Assembly: GCA_949752735.1 (NCBI GenBank)
Contig: OX457053.1
Coordinates: 30,771,400-30,835,399 of the forward strand
Reading direction: 5' to 3'
DNA from: Lumbricus terrestris
Lineage: Eukaryota > Annelida > Clitellata > Crassiclitellata > Lumbricidae
Length of the DNA: 64,000 nucleotides
Shown here piece after piece: positions 39,301 to 48,100 of this stretch. A program made the translations under genes and the position numbers. Numbering within the stretch: the stretch's first letter is position 1; each line of letters starts with the position of its first letter. The notes beneath the pieces were generated by a model. It worked only from the letters and a program-made list of their open reading frames with translations, was not told the origin of the DNA and ran no database searches.

Positions 39301-42300
39301 GTCGCGACAATAAAAGTGAGTTGTCGGGTTACCGGAAACACAACATATTTTTTGCCTAAGATCCAACTATATACGGAAGGCAATATCGCCGTATTATGCC
39401 AATACAAATTTTGAAAAAAAAAATTTTAAATTAAAAAAAAAATTTTTTTTGATAAAAATTTTTTTAAATAAATTTTGTTTGCAAAATTATTTGAGTCGCG
39501 GCGATAAAAGAGGGTCGGTCGGGTTACCGGAAACACAACATTATTTTTTTGGGGCCTAATTGGAATGGCTCTGGCATCAAGGCACTGGTCTTGGCAAGTG
39601 CAAATCAGAGCATTTAGTCCAGTCAAAACCCAAACAATCAAGACCAACAATAAACAAAACATTCTGAAACTGAGACAATAAGAGCTCACAATGAGTCTGT
39701 TGAAGGTTTCCGTGGCGATTCGGTCATCTGCAATGAGACTCAGCTTCCTACGACGTCTGTCAAGGAGACCGTCCATCTTGGCGCCTTCTCCATTCTTTGC
39801 ATCCAGTAACAGACCAGACGCGATGTATGGAACAGCGTGTGTATGACAATCAACAAATCCAGGCATCATGAAAGTCCTACAACAAATCCAGGCATCATGA
39901 AAGTCCTACAAAGATGTCCAGATAGACTCAGAATTAAAAATCAAATTAGACGAGTAGAAAAACTGCATACAAAGTAAATAAAATGTCAAATCGCCACCAG
40001 GTCAAAAAACTGTGTCAAGGTTTCTACAAATTCTACACCACCTTTGCTTTGTTTGTTTGTATGTGCACTTGTTATAGCGCCCCTTCAAGCACTTTACTCA
40101 GAGGTGCTCCTGGCTGCAGAGCGGACACTGCATCGGAGTTTCACGCCGAAGCGCTGAGCAATTGCGAGTGAAGGATTTGCCCAAGGTCCCTACGCGGCGA
40201 CTTGAGGTGGATTCGAACCTCGAACCTTCCGGCTTCAAGGCAACGACCCCACCACTACACCACTTATGTCCCCTTCCCCAATGATTCTCCAGCCATGAAG
40301 AGGAGGCTGCACCTAAAACTAACCCTTGATCAGCAAAGGGTGTGGAGTGCCAGGTTTACACATCTTGCTCATTGGTTACAAAAAAAGGGAGGCCCTAAAT
40401 GGATAAAATAATACCGCTGTCTAGGGACACCAACTAATATATTGAGTCGACGATGTGAGGTGGCCATGACGAAATCTTTGCAAAATCAACATAGTGATTG
40501 ACAAAAGTGACAACGCATAATCAAGTAATCATAATAATCATAATCAACTTATGCTAGAAAACGGAAAAGAAAAAAAAAACACAACAAACTAAAAGGAAAC
40601 TGAAAAACTTAACACTGTTGAGTCACAAGCAATTATAAAAATAAATAAAAAACTTAACTACCGAACAGAGACCTACTGCACTGCATACATTGAACGAACA
40701 GTACTTTACCTGAGTTGCTAAGGAAGCACAGGTTCAATCCTTAGAATATGTCAACTTGCAAAACAACAACAGGATTGAACCAAAACAACACAAGGTCAAG
40801 CAAAAGGTCAAGCAAAAGGGAAAAAGGTCAGCCAGTTGCTCATTGAGCCGTCACAAACAATCACAGTCACAAACATGCAAACAAGAAAACCACAAACCCT
40901 TCTTCTATGGTGACGACGCACTCCAATTCAAAGTCCGTCAGTTTGTACTCTTCCAGAAGCCTACGATAATTTTCTGACTTTTCCGAAAATATGATCTGCA
41001 AATTAGCAAATTTCCCCATTTATTATTGTTATTATTATTATTATTATTATTATTAAATAAATTTGTAAACTCACGCAAGGTCACACTGAAACGTGAATCT
41101 GAGGCGCAGACAGTCAGCCGCCAGAGGAAGATGCAGTTTTGAGCCGCTTTTTGAATTCGATGATTCTTGCATACATTGCAATCACAGCAAACATTCCTCA
41201 TATCTGCACACGTTACATTGTAACTCCATTAGCTCATGCCTATAATAGAATAGCTTTTACCAAATGTGCAGGACGGAGAACATGAAACAGTATTCCTCCA
41301 GATATTCATTCACAGCTGTTGCAAATTGCAATGGGAACTTTCTACCATATTCAACAAGGAGTCCAACAGACACTCCCTTAACTTTTAAATACACATCGAT
41401 AGGTTTATTCTACCTAATCACAAAGTGTGCTTTTGTTCATAAGTCCATTCTAGAATTTCAATTTGTCTATAATTATGATGGTTGAGAATCTATCTTAGTT
41501 TTTCACATAGAATGGTTGGCAGTGACGCATTTTTTTCTCAGCCAAATTGTTTCAGGTGGTCTGCGGGACCTCTGGTCCTGTCTAAACCGAAAAATCTGAA
41601 GAAAAATATTTTATGTAAATACGACCTGCATATTATGTTGGTTACAGAATAAAGCATGCTTAGCACTAAGGGCTAAACTAATGACTTGTTTACCTCATTC
41701 GTCTCTCATTCTTTAAAGGCATTTCTCTTCCTCCTTCCCATAATCCCCCATGCTGAGAGCAGCTCAGAATAGTCATTCTGTGAGAGGGGTGATACAAATT
41801 TACGGATACAATACAATATGCTATTATTATGTGTTTGGCTAGTTTGGCGTGCACGATGGCGTAGTGGTTAACATGCGGGATTGTCAACCAATAGGCTAGA
41901 GGTTCAAACCCATGCCAGGGCAGAAATATGTTTCAAGACTTCTGCCCCACCTTTTTGTCCCCTGGGGAGCCAACCAGGGGATCAACTAGTGAGAGCTGAA
42001 CAAGCAAGTGGCAGGATAAAACTCACATGTTTTACATGCATCTTCTATTGTAACAACAATTAAGTTGGATTGCAATTATCTAGGAAAGTTGCAGTTTATA
42101 AATGCCCTGAATAAATGGAGCTCAAATGAAACATTGTAAAACACTGTAGACATCATTCCTTTTCTGCTTGAATTCTAAACCTGGAATTCTTCCAACAGAG
42201 GCAACACATGGATAAAAACTTAATTACTCCAGCACGTGTTCCTTCTTCGGCTGGATGCCTATTGGATGGAAATGGGGCCAGGTCATCAGCAAAGGTTAAG

Positions 42301-43649
42301 GTCCAGAGTTCTTAGCATGTAAGAGGAAACCAAGGGACCAACGAGAGTCGACCAGACCTCATAAATTTGTCAGTTACTGCTACAGATCCAAAGTGGGGCA
42401 ATATGAATATATTTACGGCTGCACCACCACATGGGCTCCCTGTGGCCAACATCATGAGCATCTACAAACTCCTACAACAAGTGTACCATGTAATTGGATG
42501 GCAGGGCAAAAGGATCTATGTACAGAAGCATACATATATTCCTATATCCACACACTGTCGAAATCATGTGCATGCACTTTTACTTAAATGCATACACACC
42601 TGGTATACATTCACGCACGGACACACGCACAGACATTCATACACCACAAAAGAACATCTATGCAACAAACGCATGCACAAACATACACAAACAGCATCCA
42701 ACATCCAGAGCACACATGTTAACATAATTAAAATGCAGAAATATTTCTCCATGATGCATCTCTTCAGAGCAGGTTACAGAAACAACTATGGGCATATGTG
42801 TATGGGAAATTATCTATAGTCACAGTGATAAAGACCAAACCATCTGAAGAGAGACATACAAAGGAGTTATCTTCAGCGGAAAATGGTTCAAACCCTTCTC
42901 CAGACAGACACAAATATGAAATCTCAGAGTCCACATAACAAGGACCTTATGAAAAAAATACAGGGGAATCAGGTATGAGCCAAAACTCACGTCAGAAGGG
43001 GATGGCTGGCCTGGGGGGAAGGCGTGGGAATTAGCTCGGTTGTTTAGGGGGGGAAATAGAAGCCCCTGGTAGCACCCATCAAAATTAGACAGCACTGGAG
43101 AAGGGTCTGACCATGGCCACAGGTTGAAACCGTTGGGGTGAATAAGCTGGTGCCCTGCGCTTGGCTTTCTAGTGGCACTTTAGAAATTTGGAGATTCATG
43201 CTATATGGATTCATTCTATGGATTTATTTCTATAGCGCCCATTCAAGAAACCTACTCAGCGGCAATGGGGTCACATCGTCAAACTGCACCCAGGTTAATT
43301 GGCTGCTCAGTCAAAACAACGCCTCGTCCAGGGCTGCCTTAATTACCTTTCCACCATCAACTCCGAGCAGCCAGTTCTGAAGAACCTCGATGCCATCCGG
43401 CCTTGTCGAATGGACGAAAGTCCCGTGGTAGATTCGAATGGTGGGAACAACACGAGGCCTTCGACGCCTCTTCTTCTTCCCCTCCGACGGCTTTTCTGCC
43501 TCCCCTGCCGCCTCTTCCTCACCGGCGACCGGTCCTTCTCCACGCTGAAGGTCACCTATGGTGGAGTCCAGCTGGGTAGTCTGCCACAGGCCACCCTCGT
43601 ACGAACCCTCGTCCTTTTTGACTGTGCCATCTTCCGCAGTAGGTTCCAT
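28711..43649 (-). CDS. Guanine-deaminase-like protein, probable pseudoenzyme
   Basis: Thirteen exons (right to left): 43649-43347, 40995-40898, 39876-39690, 38015-37928, 37391-37270, 36603-36502, 35436-35320, 34580-34483, 33556-33492, 32614-32303, 30838-30717, 29750-29723, 28763-28711. All phases agree, giving 564 aa against about 454 in vertebrate guanine deaminase. The similarity is collinear: YHGTFVHST, MPGFVDCHTHA, LREGITCASYN, DELKLIAESGASIAYCP, GLGTD, SMLDTIRR, MATLGGAT, GNFEIGKEFDA, EKFLTVGDDRNI. The HxH pair (145, 147) and the late Asp (394) are kept. The third zinc-ligand His is Thr302 (IKTTIGDF for the usual QSHISEN), and the fourth is Asn344 (ILVNG for MAHG). The catalytic Glu is also lost. 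I infer no deaminase activity. Extras are a Lys/Arg-rich N-terminal extension (about 70 aa) and an acidic/Lys insertion of about 60 aa in exon 10. Introns 4 and 9 have GC donors. Confidence 0.92.
29046..29145. repeat. (TATG)n / (TACG)n microsatellite
   Basis: A near-perfect tetranucleotide tract lies directly in front of the SINE at 29147, in the last intron of the deaminase-like gene. A related CTGTCTGTTTGC run is at 28820-28860. Confidence 0.9.
29147..29370 (+). mobile_element. tRNA-derived SINE, copy 3 (complete)
   Basis: A full copy: A box GGTGTAGTGG, B-box region GGCTCGAATCC, body CACTCGCAATTGCTCAGCGC, then tail GGGAGCGCCTCTGAGTAG and GAAGAGGCGCTATAACAAG. It is antisense to the deaminase-like gene, in its last intron. 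Confidence 0.9.
30880..31480. mobile_element. Outer inverted-repeat element split by a second element
   Basis: On both sides of 31019-31306 lie stretches with ACTAAAAAAAAGTCGTC, CGGATGGATGACTTT and AAAATTTCGTCGGTGAC motifs typical of this element group. They look like the two halves of an older element; its exact ends are unclear. Confidence 0.4.
31019..31306. mobile_element. MITE, CATAGGCGGAGACC family
   Basis: A 288-bp element bounded by CATAGGCGGAGACCTGGG and CCCTAGGTCTCCGCCCATG, with an exact 8-bp duplication GTCGGCAA (31011-31018 and 31307-31314). It lies in the intron between exons 10 and 11 of the deaminase-like gene, next to exon 11. A related piece is at 60835-60930. Confidence 0.88.
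31649..31690. repeat. Perfect 19-bp stem hairpin with 4-nt spacer
   Basis: GCAAGTACGATTATAGGGG is followed by CGGA and its exact reverse complement. The left arm is the end of a LINE-type tail (GAATAAGCTTGTGCTC... at 31590), so the hairpin is a fold-back of that tail. Confidence 0.85.
32700..32972. repeat. (TGTA)n microsatellite block
   Basis: A long TATG/TGTA tract with short interruptions (TAATGTATG, TGCATG) lies 90 bp upstream, in gene orientation, of exon 10 of the deaminase-like gene. It produces Tyr/Ile/His/Thr-repeat frames that are not genes. Confidence 0.93.
32975..33178 (-). mobile_element. tRNA-derived SINE, copy 4
   Basis: On the minus strand it has a pol III head (GGTGCTGTAGGGG, GGTTGCGGGTTCGAATCC) and the tail CTCTGAGTAGAAATCTTGAAG ... 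TATATAAGTGC. It lies in the GC-AG intron of the deaminase-like gene. Confidence 0.8.
33290..33346. repeat. (CAAT)n microsatellite followed by a SINE/LINE tail fragment
   Basis: About 14 CAAT units are followed by TATATAGCGACCCTTCAAGG and CTACTCAGAGGCG, the inverted tail shared by the local SINEs. Confidence 0.9.
33757..33950. repeat. About 39-bp minisatellite, five copies
   Basis: The unit CATAATAATTAGATAGAATA plus ATTCTAACTCAACATAATG repeats with small changes. It lies in the intron between exons 8 and 9 of the deaminase-like gene. A separate array of about 17 bp (ACATTAGAACGACTTA) follows at 34258-34335. Confidence 0.9.
34718..34977. mobile_element. MITE, CAGTGGCGTAGAC family
   Basis: A 260-bp element bounded by CAGTGGCGTAGACAAGG and CCTGGCTACGACACTG, with an exact 8-bp duplication TCTGAACA (34710-34717 and 34978-34985). 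A half-copy of its right end lies at about 26700-26760. Confidence 0.9.
35690..35850. repeat. About 46-bp minisatellite built on AAAGATAAAGAT
   Basis: Units of the form GATGTCCTATGCAAAGATAA plus AGATTAAAGATGACCTACAA repeat about three times. The adjoining AAGATGTCCAGATAAACTCAG is also found at 39901, beside the duplicated acceptor of exon 3. Confidence 0.8.
36766..37131. mobile_element. hAT MITE with GGTTCCCAACC termini
   Basis: A 366-bp non-coding element with termini TAGCGGTTCCCAACC and GGTTGGGAACCACTG, flanked by an exact 8-bp duplication CTATAGTC (36758-36765 and 37132-37139). The CAGTGGTTCCCAACC terminus is typical of hAT transposons. It lies in the intron between exons 5 and 6. Confidence 0.93.
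38789..39345. mobile_element. Inverted-repeat element with TGTGTTTCCGGTAAC termini
   Basis: GCTGTGTTTCCGGTAAC at the left is mirrored by GGGTTACCGGAAACACAAC at 39328-39346 and again at about 39521-39540. The third end suggests a partial tandem copy. The interior is A/T-rich with homopolymers and no coding frame. It lies between exons 3 and 4 of the deaminase-like gene. Confidence 0.65.
39851..39908 (-). repeat. 29-bp tandem duplication covering a 3' splice site
   Basis: Two perfect copies (39851-39879 and 39880-39908) each contain TAG|GACTTTCATGATGCC on the minus strand. The downstream acceptor (exon start 39876) gives the correct frame for MMPGFVDCHTHA. The upstream one adds 29 nt and shifts the frame. 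Confidence 0.9.
40060..40265 (-). mobile_element. tRNA-derived SINE, copy 5 (near complete)
   Basis: On the minus strand it has GGTGTAGTGGTGGGG, the B-box region GGTTCGAATCCACC, body GCGCTTCGGCGTGAAACTCCG, then GGAGCACCTCTGAGTAAAG and GAAGGGGCGCTATAACAAG. It lies in the intron between exons 2 and 3 of the deaminase-like gene. Confidence 0.88.
41848..42115 (+). mobile_element. tRNA-derived SINE, second family
   Basis: A tRNA-like head GATGGCGTAGTGGTTAACATG ... GAGGTTCAAACCC (A and B boxes) is followed by CATGCCAGGGCAGAAATATG and a body ending near GCAGTTTATAAATGCCCTGAATAAATG. Remnants are at 5985 and 53500. Confidence 0.7.
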
Positions 43650-45113
43650 CGCCTATCGGTGCTAAAGACAACGACTGTTCGGGCGATTTAAACGAAGGCA
43701 AACGTCAAACAAGGAGCGCAACAATAAACATATATCAAACACTGTTCGCCATCAATCCAGTCTCTTCCGAAACGACACACGGCTGTTGCTTTAATCTGGG
43801 CCGCGGCTGAGAATGACCTTTGACCTTCATCATCGGATTTAGATCTATGGCACGCCGATGTCGCTTTAATCAAAACAAATAACGTCGCTATATAAATTCC
43901 TGAAATGAATGAATGAATGTCTTATAATCGGTGCATACAAACACAAATAAAAATAGGTGTGATTCGTAATGTGGAATTCAGCATTGGCCTTTACTGTTTA
44001 ATTCGCTAAGAATTTGTTTCTTTCTAGTATTTGTCTGGCTTTACCTTTGCGTAGGTTGTGTTTTTACTTTTTACAAGGCATCTGGTCAACCTCAAGTTTA
44101 TAGCCTATTAACCACAGAATAGATAAAGCGCTTTATCTATTCTGTGCTATTAACAGTGATTCACTGAAATTATCAGCTATTTATGATCACAATCTGTGTA
44201 TTTATATGAACGTATCCATGTAAAGCAATAAAGTAAAATTGTGCAAAGAGAAATCTTTAAAATCTTCACCACGTAGAAGATGCTCAATTAGGGAATAAAA
44301 ATAAATTTAAAAAGACGCTACGCGGGATTTACAAATAAACGCCATAACAGTTGATTTTCAGCTAAATCCACGGTGATTACAGAAGTCTTTTAAATATTGC
44401 AAAATTAAAATTTGTCCAAAACCAAAACGCTAAATATTGAGACTGCTTCAGGGCACCAGCGCAGAGCACTTAATGCGCATGCGTGTCGTGATCATCCGGT
44501 GTTGATCTGTAATACGTCGACGTTGTTTTCACATAAGACTTACCAAAGTTAGCGTTTAATATTTACTTAATTACAATCTTCTTAAGCGTTTTAAATTACT
44601 ACTAAGAAGTCAGTGGTGTAATTGTTGGTTTTAATTTGAGGGTTGTTGTTTCTTTTCCATTTTCTGCGCATGTCTTCTGTGTAGAAACTAGGCTACATAC
44701 TTGCACGAGCCGGCTGATTAGTGCTGTAGTGGAATTTTTCGTTACGTGCAAATGTGCAATATTTGTTTAAAACTTTTAATTGCCAGCCTTGTGTTTGCGC
44801 CTTAAAAGGCACAGATATCTTAGACCTGCTGCTGGGTTTTGTTTTATTATGCGTCGTTGGGAGGAAACCGTGCTTTGAGTCTTTAGCATTGTTGCGTGTC
44901 CCTCCTTTCTACTCGAGAGCAGTACGTTTTCGGGCTTTGTCGCCTTATATAAGTTTGTTTACAAATGATCTACGTCTTCGGTGTACAGAAATGTGTTACA
45001 CATTAATACTGCTGAATGCACTGTTTGCGTTTAGTCGCAACAGCCTAATCTGTAGTCTCTAATTTATGTTGAACTAGTACAGCGAAATTACTTGGTTTTG
45101 CTCCGGTTTTAGC
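43650..45113. promoter_or_regulatory. Region between divergent starts of the deaminase-like gene and DYM
   Basis: The 1464 bp between the two start codons must hold both promoters and 5' UTRs. I see no TATA box at a convincing place. The stretch contains the 34-bp palindrome at 44113 and a LINE-tail scrap (GTCGCTATATAAATTCCTG at 43885). Whether one bidirectional promoter serves both genes is inference. Confidence 0.4.
44113..44146. mobile_element. 34-bp perfect palindrome flanked by 8-bp direct repeats
   Basis: The half-site CACAGAATAGATAAAGC is followed at once by its exact reverse complement. Identical 8-mers CTATTAAC flank it (44105-44112 and 44147-44154). This is the layout of an inserted element reduced to its two terminal repeats, or the result of an unusual transposition. 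Confidence 0.85.
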
Positions 45114-48100
45114 ATGGGAGCCAACAACAGTACGCTGGGAGATTTGTCATCGCACAAGCAGCTTAATCAGCTTGCTAGCTCCGAATCAATTTCGCCAAAT
45201 GACCCATTTTGGAATCAGCTGTTGTCGTTAACATTTCCAATTCCTCAGAACAGGTAAAAATCTTTTAAATGTGTTCTCTCTATCTCCCTCTGCCTTTCTC
45301 TGTTATATTCACTATTTCCGTTTTGTCTTTCTGTCTGTCTTTCTGTCTGTATCTCTTTCTCTAGGCCTGCCTGTTTTTCTTTCTCTGTGCAAACCACACT
45401 AGACTGTGTAACCTGATCGTCAAGCCACATTGGATTAAACACAATCTTTAGCCAATTTTCACTACAGTGAGGTTGAATTTAGAGCCAGTTTAGAGCCAGT
45501 TTCTATGGTGTGCTCATGAACATAATAATATCACTAGTTGGGTTATATATTAAAGAGGAAAATAATGTGTTAGTTGCAGCCTCTCTTAACAGTTCACAAT
45601 TTAATAAGAAAATCTCAAAATCCTTACCTTTTTAATTTAACAGAAGAGTTTGAACATTATTGCCCTATGGTTCGGACTGTATATATGCTGCGGTATACTC
45701 GGTATGTTCTGCATAATTGCTTATGTCATTTTATTCGAGACATACTTCGTTCAAATTGCTTATCCAGTTAAGGCTGCTGTCCTATCTTAACAGACATTGA
45801 CCCGATTATGACTTGGTTTTAATGCATCATTGTCTAATGTCTTGTGTATTTGATTTCGGTGTGACTAAAGTTAATAATTAAATTTTTTTATATATTTATT
45901 ACCCACAGTCCCAAGCCTATTGATACAATCGTGATACTAGGCAGAAGAGGCTGTGCCATCAGTGGTGAAGGTTGTGCTATTCGAGTTGATGTCAATGACC
46001 TGCTGCTGCTGCCTAGAGACTATTTTAAGTTGTTTTATTATTCTAGTTGTTGCTGATTTTCAGTTCGGAACAACATCATTTGGAAGAATCAACGTCCAAC
46101 ATCTGCAAGAATTTTGCGATCAACAACTGCCGAACGGGAAATCTCTGCTCGCTCGTTCACGTCTTTCAGCTTCGAGCGGCAGAGCTCGAAACGTCTGCGG
46201 AGTGCCAGGAGTAAGTAGAAACAATGGCGCTTTAAGTGTGAATGGAGCTCTGTGTCTGTTTTTGGGGTGCGGTGGTGTAGTGGTGAATTCTTTATTACAG
46301 AGTTTTCTTTAACCTCGCACTCCAGGTCTAGGGTTAGCTGATCACACTGGTATCATTCTACTTTATGACCACTGGGTCTAAATAATCCTTTCTTATCTAT
46401 TCCTGTGGGGTAATCCCCAATACAGGCCCATTGACTATATAACTTTAGTTAACTAATTAAGTTTTTGCTTTGATTATTGTCTGATTAATTTGTGATGCGT
46501 GTGATGCTTTGCTAACCTTATTCCTATCTTAGTGTGCTTGATACACACGGACCAACAAAAAACTGATTGATTGATTGATAGGTGCCTTGGAGCCGTAGGG
46601 TTCCACCTCAAGCCACCACGTAGGAACATTGAGCAAATCATTCACTCGCAATTATTGCTCGTGCGTTTAGGCATGAAATTCTGATTCAGTGTCTGTGCTG
46701 TAGTATGGAGTGCATCTGAGTAGTGAGAATTAACACATTGGCTGCCTACACGCTGTGTTAAATGACTGGCTGAAGTACGTATATATATATACGTACGTGG
46801 CACTCAATGTATTAAGGGGCGCTATAGCATGTGCGAGAAATAAATGAAAAATATGCGACTTATAAGAACTACGCAAGAAAGGCTAATAAGCCAGACTGCT
46901 GCATGCCAGAAGTAAGTTGCAATGGCATTTTAGGTGAAAGTTGTGTTTCTTTTTTTTGCCAGAGTGGAAGCATAATAGATAATAGGCTGAATGCTTTACA
47001 ACCAATGAAAGAGCTTGTTAGCTAATTAGATTAATTAACTAATTTTAAGTTAACTATTTAGATAGTGGCATAATTGGCCTTCAGATGTTGTAACAAAGCA
47101 TTTTGTAGCAAGGCATTTTGTAACAAAGCTGTGTTTTATGCAACATGCAGATATGCATGGCATAAATATAAAGCAAATGCTAATGATTATTTGCTTCTAA
47201 CGAATCTACTTTCTGCCAGAATGTTATGTTGCTTGCCTTTTAACTTTTTCGTTCAGGCAATATGATTTAGTAAAGAAATTTTGATTGTTACTGTTGATTT
47301 CAAAAGACTCGCTTGGTTGTTGCAGCTCCATACTAACTTGGCAGACGTACAATGCTCTCTTCATCATACGAAACCTGTGCAAGTATTTCGTGGAGAATCT
47401 AACGGAAGAAGTCGTTCTTGATCAATTTGAGGCTAAACCGCCGGATGGTATGTTTTGCCCACATGCAGAAGTTTAGCCAGGACAATATTTGAGGAGGGTT
47501 TCCATTGGAAATGGTTACAGAGTACGGTGTCGGTTTTGAAAAGTTCGGTTTTTTTGCATTTCACGTATAAATTAAAAAACTTATGTTGGGTTTTTTGAAC
47601 CTGTAGAAAACCTAAATGCACTCACGCTCACCTCACATGTCTGCATTGAGTTTTGTGGTTGGGAATAATTTATTCTGGGAATTCTTTGATTATATATGAC
47701 CGGTTTATGTACATACATGGAGGATTCGTGAGAAGTATTCGTGAATGAATGAAATATTCGTTCTCGTTACCTACACAGGCATGGGTGCCCACAGAAATCT
47801 TTGCAGGAGTGGTCAAAAACAATGGTTACGGTGAAATTTTTAGCAGAAGCTGGAAATTCAGAGCAGATTATTAAGAATGTTCATGAGATTTTTCACAGAG
47901 TTTTCTAAATGCAAATTGTTCAGTTTTACTATGTGTATTGTTAGTAACATTTGCACTCTACTCTAGTGCGAAGAAATTTGTTAAAAATAAAAAAGTAGTT
48001 GTTAAAAATAGGAAAATCAATATTCCAGGGGGAGGGCACTTGCCCCTATGTGCGGGTGCCATGTACACAGGGAAGGCCCAAATCTGTCCCAGAAATTTCA

